NCBI GenBank assembly: GCA_930367215.1
Contig: OV884057.1
Span: 247,902,830-247,966,829 of the forward strand
Reading direction: 5' to 3'
DNA from: Pollenia angustigena
Lineage: Eukaryota; Arthropoda; Insecta; Diptera; Polleniidae
Length of the DNA stretch: 64,000 nt
Position 1 is the first letter of the stretch; each line of letters begins with the position of its first letter. Below, piece by piece: positions 11,092-23,000 of the stretch. A program made the translations under genes and the position numbers. Under the pieces are notes generated by a model that had not been told where the DNA came from, made no database searches, and saw nothing but the letters and a program-made list of their open reading frames with translations.

Positions 11092-14000
11092 GTAAGTTAA
11101 GAACTTTAAGGTGTTAAAATTTAAAACTTTAGAGAAAATACCTTTAAAAGTTTTCAGTTTTCTTTTTTATTTCTTAAAAATGTCGATATTGCAAACGTTA
11201 TTGAAAAAAATATTATTTTCTGTTTTATTAGAAAGATTTTTGTGATATTTTTAAGGTTTTTTTTAAATTGTTTCCAATTAGTGTTAATTTTTTTTAAAGA
11301 AATTTATAAATAATTAAAAAAATAATTGAACAAAAAGTTAAGAGTTTATTCCCTCGCATTTAAGCTATTCTCATACATTTTGTATGGAAAACGGAAAGAA
11401 TTTTAAGGAAAATTTTTCAAAATTTCGAAAAAAAAATTTTGAACCTTTTTTAAAAATGCCCCAATTTTGATATTTTTTTGTTTAAATAAATGATTTTTGT
11501 TTTTTGATACTAATTTATTATTTGCGGACCCTGATATTTTTGAAATGGTTTCTTTTAATGTTAATATAATTGTTGAGAGCTTTTGTAAATCAATTGTGGT
11601 TTTTTTTTTAAATTTTTGAAAATTTGTTTTGAAGTTTTTAGAAAAAAATTTTAAATTTTTTAGAAAATTTAAAATAGAAGAATTTTTTAGTCTTTTTTTA
11701 ATAAAGAAATTTAAGAATTGAGAATTTTATTATTGTTTTTAATAATTTTTTTTATTAAGAAAATTAAGAATTGGAATTTATTTTTTTAACTTTTAAAGAA
11801 TTTAGAAACGAATTTCTCAAATTTTTGAGAATTATTAAAAAAAAAATTTTTTAAATATTAATATTTTCCAAAAATTTTTCTTTTACAATTATTGTTTTGA
11901 TTTTTAACATTTTATATGATTTTTGTTGTTTTTGACGAAAGTGACAATATGATGTGACCAAGTATGTGTCTTAAGTCTTTTGTTTCCATCCTTCTCTGGT
12001 GCAATTTCTGCCGAAGTTTGTGTTTTAAGTCTTTTAATTTCTTAAAAATAACATTAAAAATGTTTTAGTTTATTTTTTTTTTGTATTTTATTAAATCTTC
12101 TGTCAAAATAATGAACCAAATAAATTTGTTTAAGAAATAAACAAACAAAAAATTGATTTATATTTCCTTTTAAAATTAGCACTTCCGCTAAAATGACTTA
12201 AAATCACACAACAACAACAAAAAACCTTAAGTTCATCTAGGTATCAAAAAAAAACACAAATAACATCTTAAACACAGACAAGAAAGTATTAATAAAACGA
12301 ATAAAAATTAAGTATGTTTTGTCTAGTAAAGTTAAAAAAAAAAATTGTAATAAAAAAACTTTAAAATCTGAGAAAACTACTTGAAAAAAAAATCTTTTTT
12401 AATGAAACATTTGTTATAAGCACATGCCATAAAGTTTTTTTTTTCAACTTAATACGAAAAAAGAACGTGTGAGTTTTTGCTGGAGACTTAAAAGTTTTCT
12501 TTCGTTGTTTGTGTGAGTGTGTGTTTGTTTTTTGAAATTTTTAATTTAGACGGAAGCTGTTATTTCAATAGCAGATGTTGTTACGAAATGTAGTTGGTTT
12601 AATTTAATTAAAAATTCTATTAACGTTTTTATTTCATAACAAAACGTTAAGTAGGGAAAAAGAAAGCCATACGATTTTGTTTAAAATAAAATATTTTAAA
12701 TTTGCTTAGCTAAAGAAAAAAGAAACAGAGTTAAAAAGAATTGTTTTTTTAAGAATTTTCCTTAGATTTAGTTTGCTTTAAAATTTAATTGAGAAAAGCA
12801 TTAATTCATAATTATTTTTTAGTATTTAAAGAGTATTTTTTTTATCTCGATGTTTTTTGAAGTTATAAAAAATAATATTTTTTTTATTTATTTATTAACG
12901 GGTCGATTTCAGATGACAACTGAACTGAAGTTGAGTTACCAGCAGCGACATCAGGCAAAGCTGCTCATGTTAAAATAAAAAGAAATACAAAAATTTTATA
13001 TTTCAACAGTGTTGCCCTCCGTAATCGACCCATAAGAGTTACAAATACATTTATAAATTCTGTGGCATTTTGACAAAACATCTTTAGTCGAATTAAAAAA
13101 GTTGAAACAAATTCTGTTAATCATACAAATTTTCACTCAAAATACATTTTTGTTAACGTTTTTAAAATTTTGTATTATAAACGGAAGTTTTCTTTGATTT
13201 TGGTTTATTTAATAAAAATGATTGCTTCACCGAGCTTTTTTAAAAAACTTTTTTGCTATCTTATCTCGACTTAAGATGTTTTGTCAAATGCCACAGAATT
13301 ATACTCTTACTTAATTAACCGAGCAATAGTAACTTTAAACTTCAGCCTGTTGCAGTAAAACAGACCAGAGTTTCAGGCGGGAGCCAAACCCGCAACACCC
13401 ACACGGATAGACTTGCTCACTAGCAACTAGCCCGTTACCCGAAAAATATAAAAAAAAAAATTAATTTTATTAAAAAACTATTGTTTATTGAAAAGATTGC
13501 ATTAATATTTGAAAATGATTCGGGAGCATAAGGGCACCGCGGCGTTCCTTAATGAATCGCATTTTAGACGTCCTATTTTGATCCTCATTTTGAAGCTCTG
13601 CTGGTTGTATGTCATTCATAGCACGAGCCTTAAGGACGTCAATTGTTGCTGGTTCATCAGCACACACCAGTAACTTGACGCAGGCCCATACAAAATTATC
13701 GAAAGGTGTCAAATCGCCGAAATTTAGAAGCCAATTAATAAGTCAGTTACTCCAAATCAGTTTAGTCTGGGTTCACACCATGAAAGTTTTCTTTCAGAAA
13801 GTCTGAGCTTATGGGTGAGAGAGGAAGAGAACATGCTTCTATTCTCTCCCCTCTCACCAATAAACTTAACTTTCTGAAAGGAAACGTTCATAGTGTGAAC
13901 CCAGACTTACTGCCAAATTTTGATTTCAATATGGTTGCAGTCGCCGTATGGCATGCAGCGCCATACAAACAAATAATAATTGATCATGGTGCGTTAACGA

Positions 14001-17000
14001 TTTTCATAGGCTGTAACGCAAGCTGCGGCTTTTATTTTAAGGTCCACTGATGGCATTAGCCAAGGCGAATTCATGTAAACGGTGGTGGCGATACAACTAC
14101 AATACTAAAAATACAACATTGTGTTTTATTTGTTGCTTTCGTTGGTCGTTATGTCAAAAACATAGGCAACATTTGACATTCCTTTCTCTAAGTAAGAAAA
14201 AAAGTAGCTTAGCTGGGCTTTCAACGCTACCTTTAAAATGAAATTCGCTTTGGCACTACCGTGTTAACTCCACCTTACAGTGAAGTTTTCTGGATGAAAT
14301 GGATTCTATAGGATCTGATTGGTCCCACTCCATAGGCGTTAATTTTGTTTTTTTAACAAAGCCGCCGCTAAATCAAAAATAAGCCTCATCGCTCAACACA
14401 ACTTTTCGATTAACCATCGATGACTGATTTGTAAAGTAAAATTGAATAATTTGCTAGCGTTGTTCATTTTGAGACGCTGGAATATACTGACAGTTTATTT
14501 GCCAAAAAAAAAAACACCTTTTCAAGGAGGGATGCTTTAAAACCATGTGAGATAAGGCCACGATGGCTTTATTGCTCAATTGAATGGGAGATAAAGCCAT
14601 AATGGCCTTATTGCCCAATCATTGAGAGGTAAGGTCATATTTAAAATTTTGCGAAATGAGAGATATAGCCATATTTTTTCCGCAAATGAGAGATAAAGCC
14701 ATATTTTTTCAGAATATTGTAATGCATGGTGTAAGCATTCTGTAAAAGGCAAAATCCTTAGTTATCATTGAAAAACATTTTTTTTATTCTTGTGACGCAC
14801 GCAGGAAAACTTTATTCAGCGAAGCCACCTGCCGCTTCCTACTGAAGGAAAAAACCCCTAAGCACGGCCGCAAGCCGCCACGCAAAAAAACTTTAGTATG
14901 CGAAGCCAGATTTCAATACTTAACTTTAGTGTCTCCGGAACTGAAATGAGAGATAAAGCCATTTTATAATACTTATTGCTAATGTGAGCTAAGGCCATGT
15001 AGGCTTTATCTCCCATTCAAATGAAAAAAAAAAAAAAATGGCTTTATCTCCCTATTGAAAGCGAGATAAAGCCATCATGGCCTTATCTCACATGGTTTTA
15101 AAGCACCCCCCCCCCCCCCCTTTTTCAAATGCAATTAAAACCACTTAAACATATCGGGGGGGAAAGCGCTTAAGTTGACTTAAGCTTAACTTGAGTTAAT
15201 GGCCTCTTTGAGATTTTCGATGTTTATAACCCCATAATGGCAAAGTTTCAATTGTTTTGTACTAGTTTTTAGAAAATTATAACAAAATAACTTTTTGTTT
15301 ATCTTTAAATGCAAAATAACATATGGAATTAAAGCTTAAGTGTCATTAGGAGTATTTAGGAATAAAAACCTAAAAAAAAACTATAACCGCAAAAAATTAA
15401 TGAATTTTAAGAACAGGAGAAAATTTTCAAAAATTACCCTTAAAGTTTGAAATTGCTCTCCTACATTCCAATTGTTTTTATTTTTTTTTTTTTTTTTTGC
15501 AATTAAATAATTAATCAAAAATATAGTCAGTTTTAATTAAAAATTTAATCAAGCGAATTAAACATGTACTTATATCAACAGCATAACTGACGAAAACATT
15601 GTTAATATCAAAAAATTATTTAATTGATACTATTAACTGGTGCAAATTGAATTAACAGCCTGTTCAACGATTTCGAACGTTAACGTTCGCATAGAATATT
15701 ACATTTAAAACAAAAACAAATTTTCGAATTTTGTTATTGTTTTAAATATAATTTTCTATGCGAACGATGACGTTCGACATCGTTAAACCGGCAGTAATTT
15801 TTTAATTAAAATCAAAAACAAACCTTAAAATGTTCTAGTTACTTTTTTTCCTTTTTACCACAGATATATTTCTAAAAACAAACAATTTAAAAAACTCAAA
15901 GTAGAATCTACAGAAAAATAGCAAATATTTTAAATTAGAGTCTTTATAATTTTTAATTTTGTAAAAGTTTGTTTTTGATTTTGTTGTATTTCTTTTTTTT
16001 ACGTATTTATAACAAAAAAATTCCCTCGAGTATTTAAACAAGAAAAACAAAAATAAATAAAATAAAAGAAAAGAAAAACTTAACAATCATTGATTGTCAG
16101 TCTGAACAATTGTCTGGGCAATTTAAAATGTTCGTTACAATTGTAAGTTGAACAATTTTTGTTTATTTGCGCAATTGTTTATTACTCTTACAAGCGATAT
16201 TTTTTTTTTTGTTGTTGTTATTTTTTTATGTACAAGTTACTGTTGTTGTTGATGTTGCTATAAATTAAACAATGAAACATAAACTAAATAGCAGCATACT
16301 GTTGCAAACGTGTTAAACACTCCACAACAGTGGAAATCAAAGACTTTTATAAAAAAAAAAAATCGCAAAAAAAGTAACTCTAGTAAACAGCGGCGGCCAT
16401 ATATTATGGTTAGTTGCTATAAAAATTATTTACAATTCTAAATAAACTGATTAAAAATTCAAACAACAAAGCAACGTGTGAGGTTTCAATACAAATCTGC
16501 AGCAAATAATAAATTAAAACAATTAATAACCATTCATTAAAAGATAAAAATTAAATAGATACTTTTAGAATAGGAACATGCAAAAAAAACAAACAAACGG
16601 ATTTAAATTCCAAACTGATTAAAAAAATTCAAAAAAAAAAAACTTAAACTGTTAATTAAATAAAACAAAACTTGTCTCGTTATTAATATTAAACAAAAAA
16701 AAACTTTCCAAATTAAAAATATTTCTTTTTAATAAAAAAAAAAAAATAAAAACCACAAAACTAAAAAATCACTCAAGCCTGAAAAATAGTTTCAATTAAA
16801 ACCTGAAAACAACTTAAAAAAAAAAATACCAAAATAAGAATGTTAATTAAATACCAAAAAAAAACTCTTTATTTTTATTTCCAGGGGCATTGCCAAAGTT
16901 GGTGAACCAAATAATATTTCACCCATTAGTTCGGGCATAATGTACGTCGATCCCGCCATACACACCACCTTGAGAAGAAAACAGAGACGTTTAGTGCGTG

Positions 17001-20000
17001 ACAATCCCGGTGTATTGGGTGCTCTCGTTAAGGGAGCCAATTTGGCGATAAGTGAATGTCAACATCAGTTTCGAAATCGTCGATGGAATTGTTCGACGCG
17101 GAATTTTCTCAGAGGAAAAAATCTCTTTGGAAAAATTGTAGACAGAGGTAAGGGAAAGACAGAGAGAGAGAGAGAGAGAGAGCATTCGTATTAAAAATTT
17201 TAGGATTTTCCCACAGTCGGTAATCTGAAGCCAATTGTTTATTAAGTGGCGCTTGGAAATACTGAAAAATGTTTATTTAAGTCGTGCATGCGTATAGAAA
17301 CCAAAATATTTTTGTGGGTTGTCCTTAAGAGACTTATTTGTTTTTAAAAAAATTTCAATTTTTTTTTCTCTGTATCTTTATTTTTCTGTTAACCCTTGTT
17401 GTTGGTCAAGTACATTAGCTTGTTTTGTAATTTGATATTTAAAAAGTAACACAACGAGACAACAATAACAGAAACAACAACTCTGACATTTTACATGTAA
17501 CATATTTAGATGTCATTATAATACAACGAGTGTGTACCCTTTTTATACCCTTCGCTACAGGCGGAAAGGATATAAATATAAGTTGGTTATTCCGTTAGTA
17601 ATTTTAATCTTAGAACTTATAAAAAAATATATAATCCGGGTTCTTATGAATAGGGAAGTTGATTTAACGATATTCGCCTTGCATTCTGTCTGTTGAAATC
17701 TGTTTTCTGAAGACCTCAGATACTATGGGGACTAGGCCTATAACTTTTTCACACTTTTTGCGAATATCAAAAACGGCATAGAATAGTCGTGTAGAACATT
17801 AATAAAAAATATGATAATTTTTTCGGATTGTTTAAAAAGTTGACGCAGGGATCGAGTTGAAGTTTGAAAATAGCCATTTTTATCTCACGGAAATTTAAAA
17901 AAAATATACACCTGATATTTGTATATATACGTATCACCTCAATGCTATTTTGGTATGTATCCACTGCTTTAGATTTAAAAATTTTCCTACGGCTTACAAT
18001 TCATCTCGGTTCAAAATTTCTTGAAAGGTTTTAGAAAATTGCTACCCTGCGATAGGTTTTTTTCGCAAAACGACGGGAGACAGGTGTTTTCATTACTAAA
18101 ACATTCTTGGCCGCTCCGTGGTATTATGCCAAAAATTTGGTTAAAGCCCTAACTGGTTTATAAAAAACACATATGTTGCGTTACTATTTTTAACCCATAA
18201 TTCTCAAATTATTTTCCATTAATCTTAACTTTTCGAAGTCCTCTTATAACTTATGAACCTAATTTCTTCACTTTTATCTTAAACTTAAGAGAAAACAGGC
18301 AGTGAAAATTAACAAAATCGGTCCATAAGTGGTCTGGTTATATAGAAACCAGGGTTAAAAACGTTTGACTGTTTTTAATGATTTTGGAGTTGCTTAACAA
18401 AACTTTGGAAAGAGAACATATTAAAGGAAAAAAATTGCCAAATCGGTCCACTATTTCACCTGGCGGCAATACAAGTGTCCTTCCGAGTTAAGGGTCTTAG
18501 TGCGATAGGATCCATCCAACACTAGCTAGATGCATTAACATGAGCTCAAATATAACTTTCTGTACTTTTTCCACCATACTGAAGGGTATATGAGATTCGG
18601 CAAAGTTTTCTTTATACCATTAAAAAAACATTTAACATCATGTTTATATTAAAAAAAACCTCTTCAAATGTGAATGATAATCCATATTTAAAGGTTGATG
18701 GAAGTTTATGTCTTTTTTTTTTTTTTGTTGTCAGATCTACAAAACAAATATTCTTGAGTGTTGATCATTTTTGTGGAAAAATTATGTGGTTTTATTTGTG
18801 AAATTAAGACAAGCGAAAACTTAAAAACAAATGCAAATACCGAAAGAGAAAATCTACAAAAAGTTCTGTTCAAATTCTGGTCAACAATCAATATTCGAAT
18901 TTTTTCTAAATTAAATTTTTAATACTCAAAATTTAAGATCGGAAACGCATTGCAAAGCAGAAACTGGTTTCAAACCAATTATTTTCAATGGGTCTCGTTG
19001 CAGCTGCGTTTCACCGTCTGTTCTTTTTCTTTGTCACCTTTAAAGAGGAATAATTCTCCGATGATTGAGAATCTTCCAATCAATGATCCTAATATCCGGT
19101 ATAACATCGCTCCCAAGGTCTTTGGTTATAATTTCGACAAATTCTGAGAAAATGTTCCAATATTTGACTATCCTCCCCACATGCTCTGCCTTTGCTATAC
19201 TCCGACCATCCAAATAAATGCAGTTGTACACTTAAATTTTAATACACAAAATATCTTAAAATACAATACTTAAACTTCGAAGTTAAAAAACCGTATATTA
19301 ACGTCCGAGTTCGAAGTTTTTGAAACATAAAAAAAAACTTTAAATACTCTATTTTTATAAAATTATTTTAATTTAAATTAAATGATTTTAATACATTTGT
19401 AAAATTGCCGTAAAATTATATTTTTCTCTGGGTTTACAAATTTAACATTCAAATTTTCGAAATTCTTTAAATAATTACAGCGTTTTGTTGTCATTTATGA
19501 ACAGTTTTATTAAAATTTATATATCTTCATTGAAGTTTTTTCTCAAAATTTTATTAACCGAATTTTGGAAATTTTTCAAAGAAAATACAGATTAAAATAT
19601 TTTCATATTGTCCTAGATAAATAAATGCAGTTTGTATTTTATTTTCGAAATTCTTAAAACCATCTCAAAATTATTTAAATATTTAAATTTAAAAAAGCCC
19701 TATAAAAATCGAAATACATACTTTTGATCAAAAACTTTCAAAATCTTTTATGCGAATTTTCGAAATTCTAAAAATAATGGAAATATTACCAAATTTTATA
19801 TCAAATTAACAATTAATAAAAATGATATCAAAATTTATAAATTTAAAACGGAAAACAAAATTTTAATATTAAATATTCAGTATTCGATTTTTCGAAATTC
19901 TTTAAATTTATTTTTAGTCAAAATTTTTTAATGTCTTGTAATAAAATTTAAATATCTAAATCCCAAAATAGTAGCAATGATTGAAAAAGTTTAAATATTT

Positions 20001-23000
20001 TATATGCGAATTTTCGAAGTTCTAAAAATAATGGAAATATTAGAAAATTTTTATATAAAATAACTGCTTATTTAAAATAAAACTTAAATTAAAATTAATA
20101 AATTTAAAACGAAAAACAAAATGTTAAAATTCAATATTCGAAATTCTTAAAATTTATTTCAAGTCAAACTTATTTAATGTCTTGTAATAAAATTTAAATA
20201 TTTAAATTCCAAAATAGTAACAATGATTGAAAAAGTTTAAACATTTTATATGCGAATTTTCGAAGCCAATAAAAAAAAATAGCAATTTTTAAATTTAAAA
20301 CGGAAAACAAAATGTAAAAATTCAATATTCGAATTTTCGAAATTCTTTAAATTTATTTTTAGTTAAACTTTTTTAATGTCTTGTAATGAAATTTAAATAT
20401 TTAAATACCAAAAAAGAAACTATAATTGGAAAAGTTTAAAAATTTTATAAGCGAATTTTCGAAGCTCTAAAAATAATGAAAATATTACAAAATTTGTATA
20501 TAAAATTAGCAGTTAATAAAATTTATAAATTTTAAACGGAAAACAAAATGTTAAAATTCAATATTCGAATTTTCGAAATTCTTTAAATTTATTTTTAGTT
20601 TAACTTTTTTAATGTCTTGTAATAAAATTTAAATATTTAAATTCCAAAATAGTAACAATGATTGAAAAAGTTTAAACATTTTTTATGCGAATTTTCGAAG
20701 TTTTAAAAATAATGGAAATATTACAAAATTTTTATATAAAATTAGCAGTTTATAAAAATTAAAACTTATAAATTTAAAACGAAAAACAAAATGTTAAAAT
20801 TCAATATTCGAATTTTCGAAATTATTTAAATTTATTTTTGGTTAAACTTTTTTAATGTCTTGTAATAAATTTTAAATACTTAAATCCCCAAATAGTAGCA
20901 ATGATTAATAAAGTTCAAAAATTTTATATGCGAATTTTCGAAGTTCAAAAATAATAATAAACAAAACTTAAATTAAAATTTATAAATTTAAAATGAAAAA
21001 CAAAAGGTAAAAATTCAATATTCGAATTTTCGAAATTCTTTAAATTCATTTAAAATCAAAGTTGTTTAATGTCTTGCAACTAGAATGTAAAAATTTAAAT
21101 TTTAAAATCCTAAAATAGAAATTAAGATTGAAAAAATTTTAAAATTGTATATGCGAAATTTCGAAGATCGGAAAATAATGAAAAATTTAAATGAAAAAAC
21201 TTTCAATAAAATAAAATTGAAATTTATAAATTAAAAATAAATCAAAATCCATTTTCGTAGCTTCGAAATTCCCAATACCGTTTAAAACTGAACATTTATT
21301 TTTTTAAACAATTAAAACTATTAGCTAATCTTATAATACTATTGATTGAAAAAGTTTCAAGATTTTAATAAGCAAATTTTCGAATTCTTTAAAATATTGA
21401 AAAATTACAAAATTTGTATATGAATTAAACGTTCAATAAAAATTAAATTAACTTTTAAAAAAATTTAATACATATTCGAATTTTCGAAAGTCGTTTGAAA
21501 TTAAACATTTTGCTTACTAATAAATATTGGTTAATATTTGACATTTGTTAGAAGAAATATTTTCTATTCCAATTTTTTTTTTTTAAATTTAATATTTTTG
21601 CCTTTTAATATTTTCTTTTTTTAAAAACATTTACTTGAACTTTTCCTTTAACTCAAAGTATGACTGAATGACAGCCATTGTTTTGAAATATTTTGCATCG
21701 TGTCACTAAAAAAAAACCCAATAAAAACAAAAACAATACTTTTGTTAATATTTTCTTGGCTTTTTTAATATTGTTGTTGTTGTTGCTGTTATGTTTCTGT
21801 TCTTGTAACCATATTGACATAATGACAGCTTGTCAAGTGTATGTTAATTAAATAAGACATTTGTGAATTTCATTCAACTTAGCCCACACTCTCTTTCTCC
21901 CAATCAAGACGCGCACTGCACTCACTCACTCGTAACAATCAATCAACATTTTCAATATTAACGGTATAGAATTATTAGAGAATGAATATTTTTGTAAAAT
22001 ATAAAGAGAAAATCTTTTGGATTTATTGTTTTTTTTTTTTTGGAAAACATTTGAAAAGGAAAACTTTTGCTACTTTATAGTTTTGTATAAGAGATAACCT
22101 ATTGAGCTATTGTGCTAGAAATTTGTTACTGCTGTGAGAGCGCAAATATAATTTATGACATTTGAAAAGAGAATGAAAGAAAGTGTTTTAGGGTTGGGTA
22201 TATGGATGGATGGCATGAGCTAAAAAGTTCTTACTCTGTTTGTTACCTGTCATCTGTTTGTATTATTCTGACACACAATTAAGTAATAAACTAAAGATTT
22301 TATAACCGTCTTCATGAAGTCGTTTCAAAATCTTTGGTTTCATTAAAAAAAATACTATAAAAAAAATTTAATGTTTAAGAAAGATATCGAGAGAAATTTT
22401 TGTTTATGATTTGTCAAGTATTTTTCAATCTGGTTTTTTTTAAGATGTTTTTTTATAGTTTTTCTCAAATCAATTTTAGATAGAAAAAAAAAGAAAAGAA
22501 TCAGTTGAATGTCTTTTAATTTTTCTGGGTATTTAGTTTAAGTTTTTTTTTTATTATAAACTAATTAACACCTTTTAAAAAACCATTAACACTAGTGTTT
22601 ACTACTGCCTTTAATCAGATATAAAATTTGTATTTTAAAACAGTTTTTGGCCTTTTCTTTTTTCAAAATCTATTTGTTGAACGAAACATCATCTATTTGC
22701 TAAATATATACACATACAATAAAATGTATCTAGTTTTGTTTTTTTTTCTTTTTCTAAAACCAGCTGGACACATTTAACTTCCATTCGTATGCAGTTTATG
22801 TAGGTGAAACAAAAAGTGAATTTGTTACGCCTTGATTACTTTAACTATTCACATCCCATTTTTTCAAACTGTTTTTTTTTTGCAAATTGCTGCAAGTTTT
22901 TTTTTTTTTTTTTTTTTTTGTTTTGCTCTATAGCAAATCAATTATTATAAAAGATTTGCTAAAGACTTTTTCGTAAAGAGTAGAAAAAAAATCCTTTAAA

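Larger units (their letters stand above)
13485..14480 (-). pseudogene. mariner-family transposase relic
   Basis: Minus-strand pieces in order: VVLSDEAYF (first catalytic Asp region, about 14378-14404), a decayed A-I-S-G-P-type segment near 14010-14055, then [17 protein letters not shown] (second Asp box, like [12 protein letters not shown]) and a C-terminal region ending at a stop at 13485. Frames change several times. Two miniature elements lie inside it (13765-13906 and 14061-14252). The ends of the original element are not clear. Confidence 0.75.
11092..16884 (+). other. wg: wg intron 1
   Basis: 5.8 kb. 11100-12890 is AT-rich without recognised elements. 12900-13031 is a small repeat, 13351-13440 a SINE head, 13485-14480 a mariner relic with two nested miniature elements, 14526-15120 a foldback-like element and 15656-15794 another foldback element. 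15800-16880 is AT-rich with A/T runs and nothing further. Confidence 0.8.

Noticed and set aside
15105..15120. C run of about 16 bases
   Set aside because: Could be a sequencing slip or element edge; too simple to interpret beyond the element's right end.
19480..21530. CRISPR array
   Set aside because: Units are long, similar throughout and worn; there are no unique spacers and the genome is eukaryotic.
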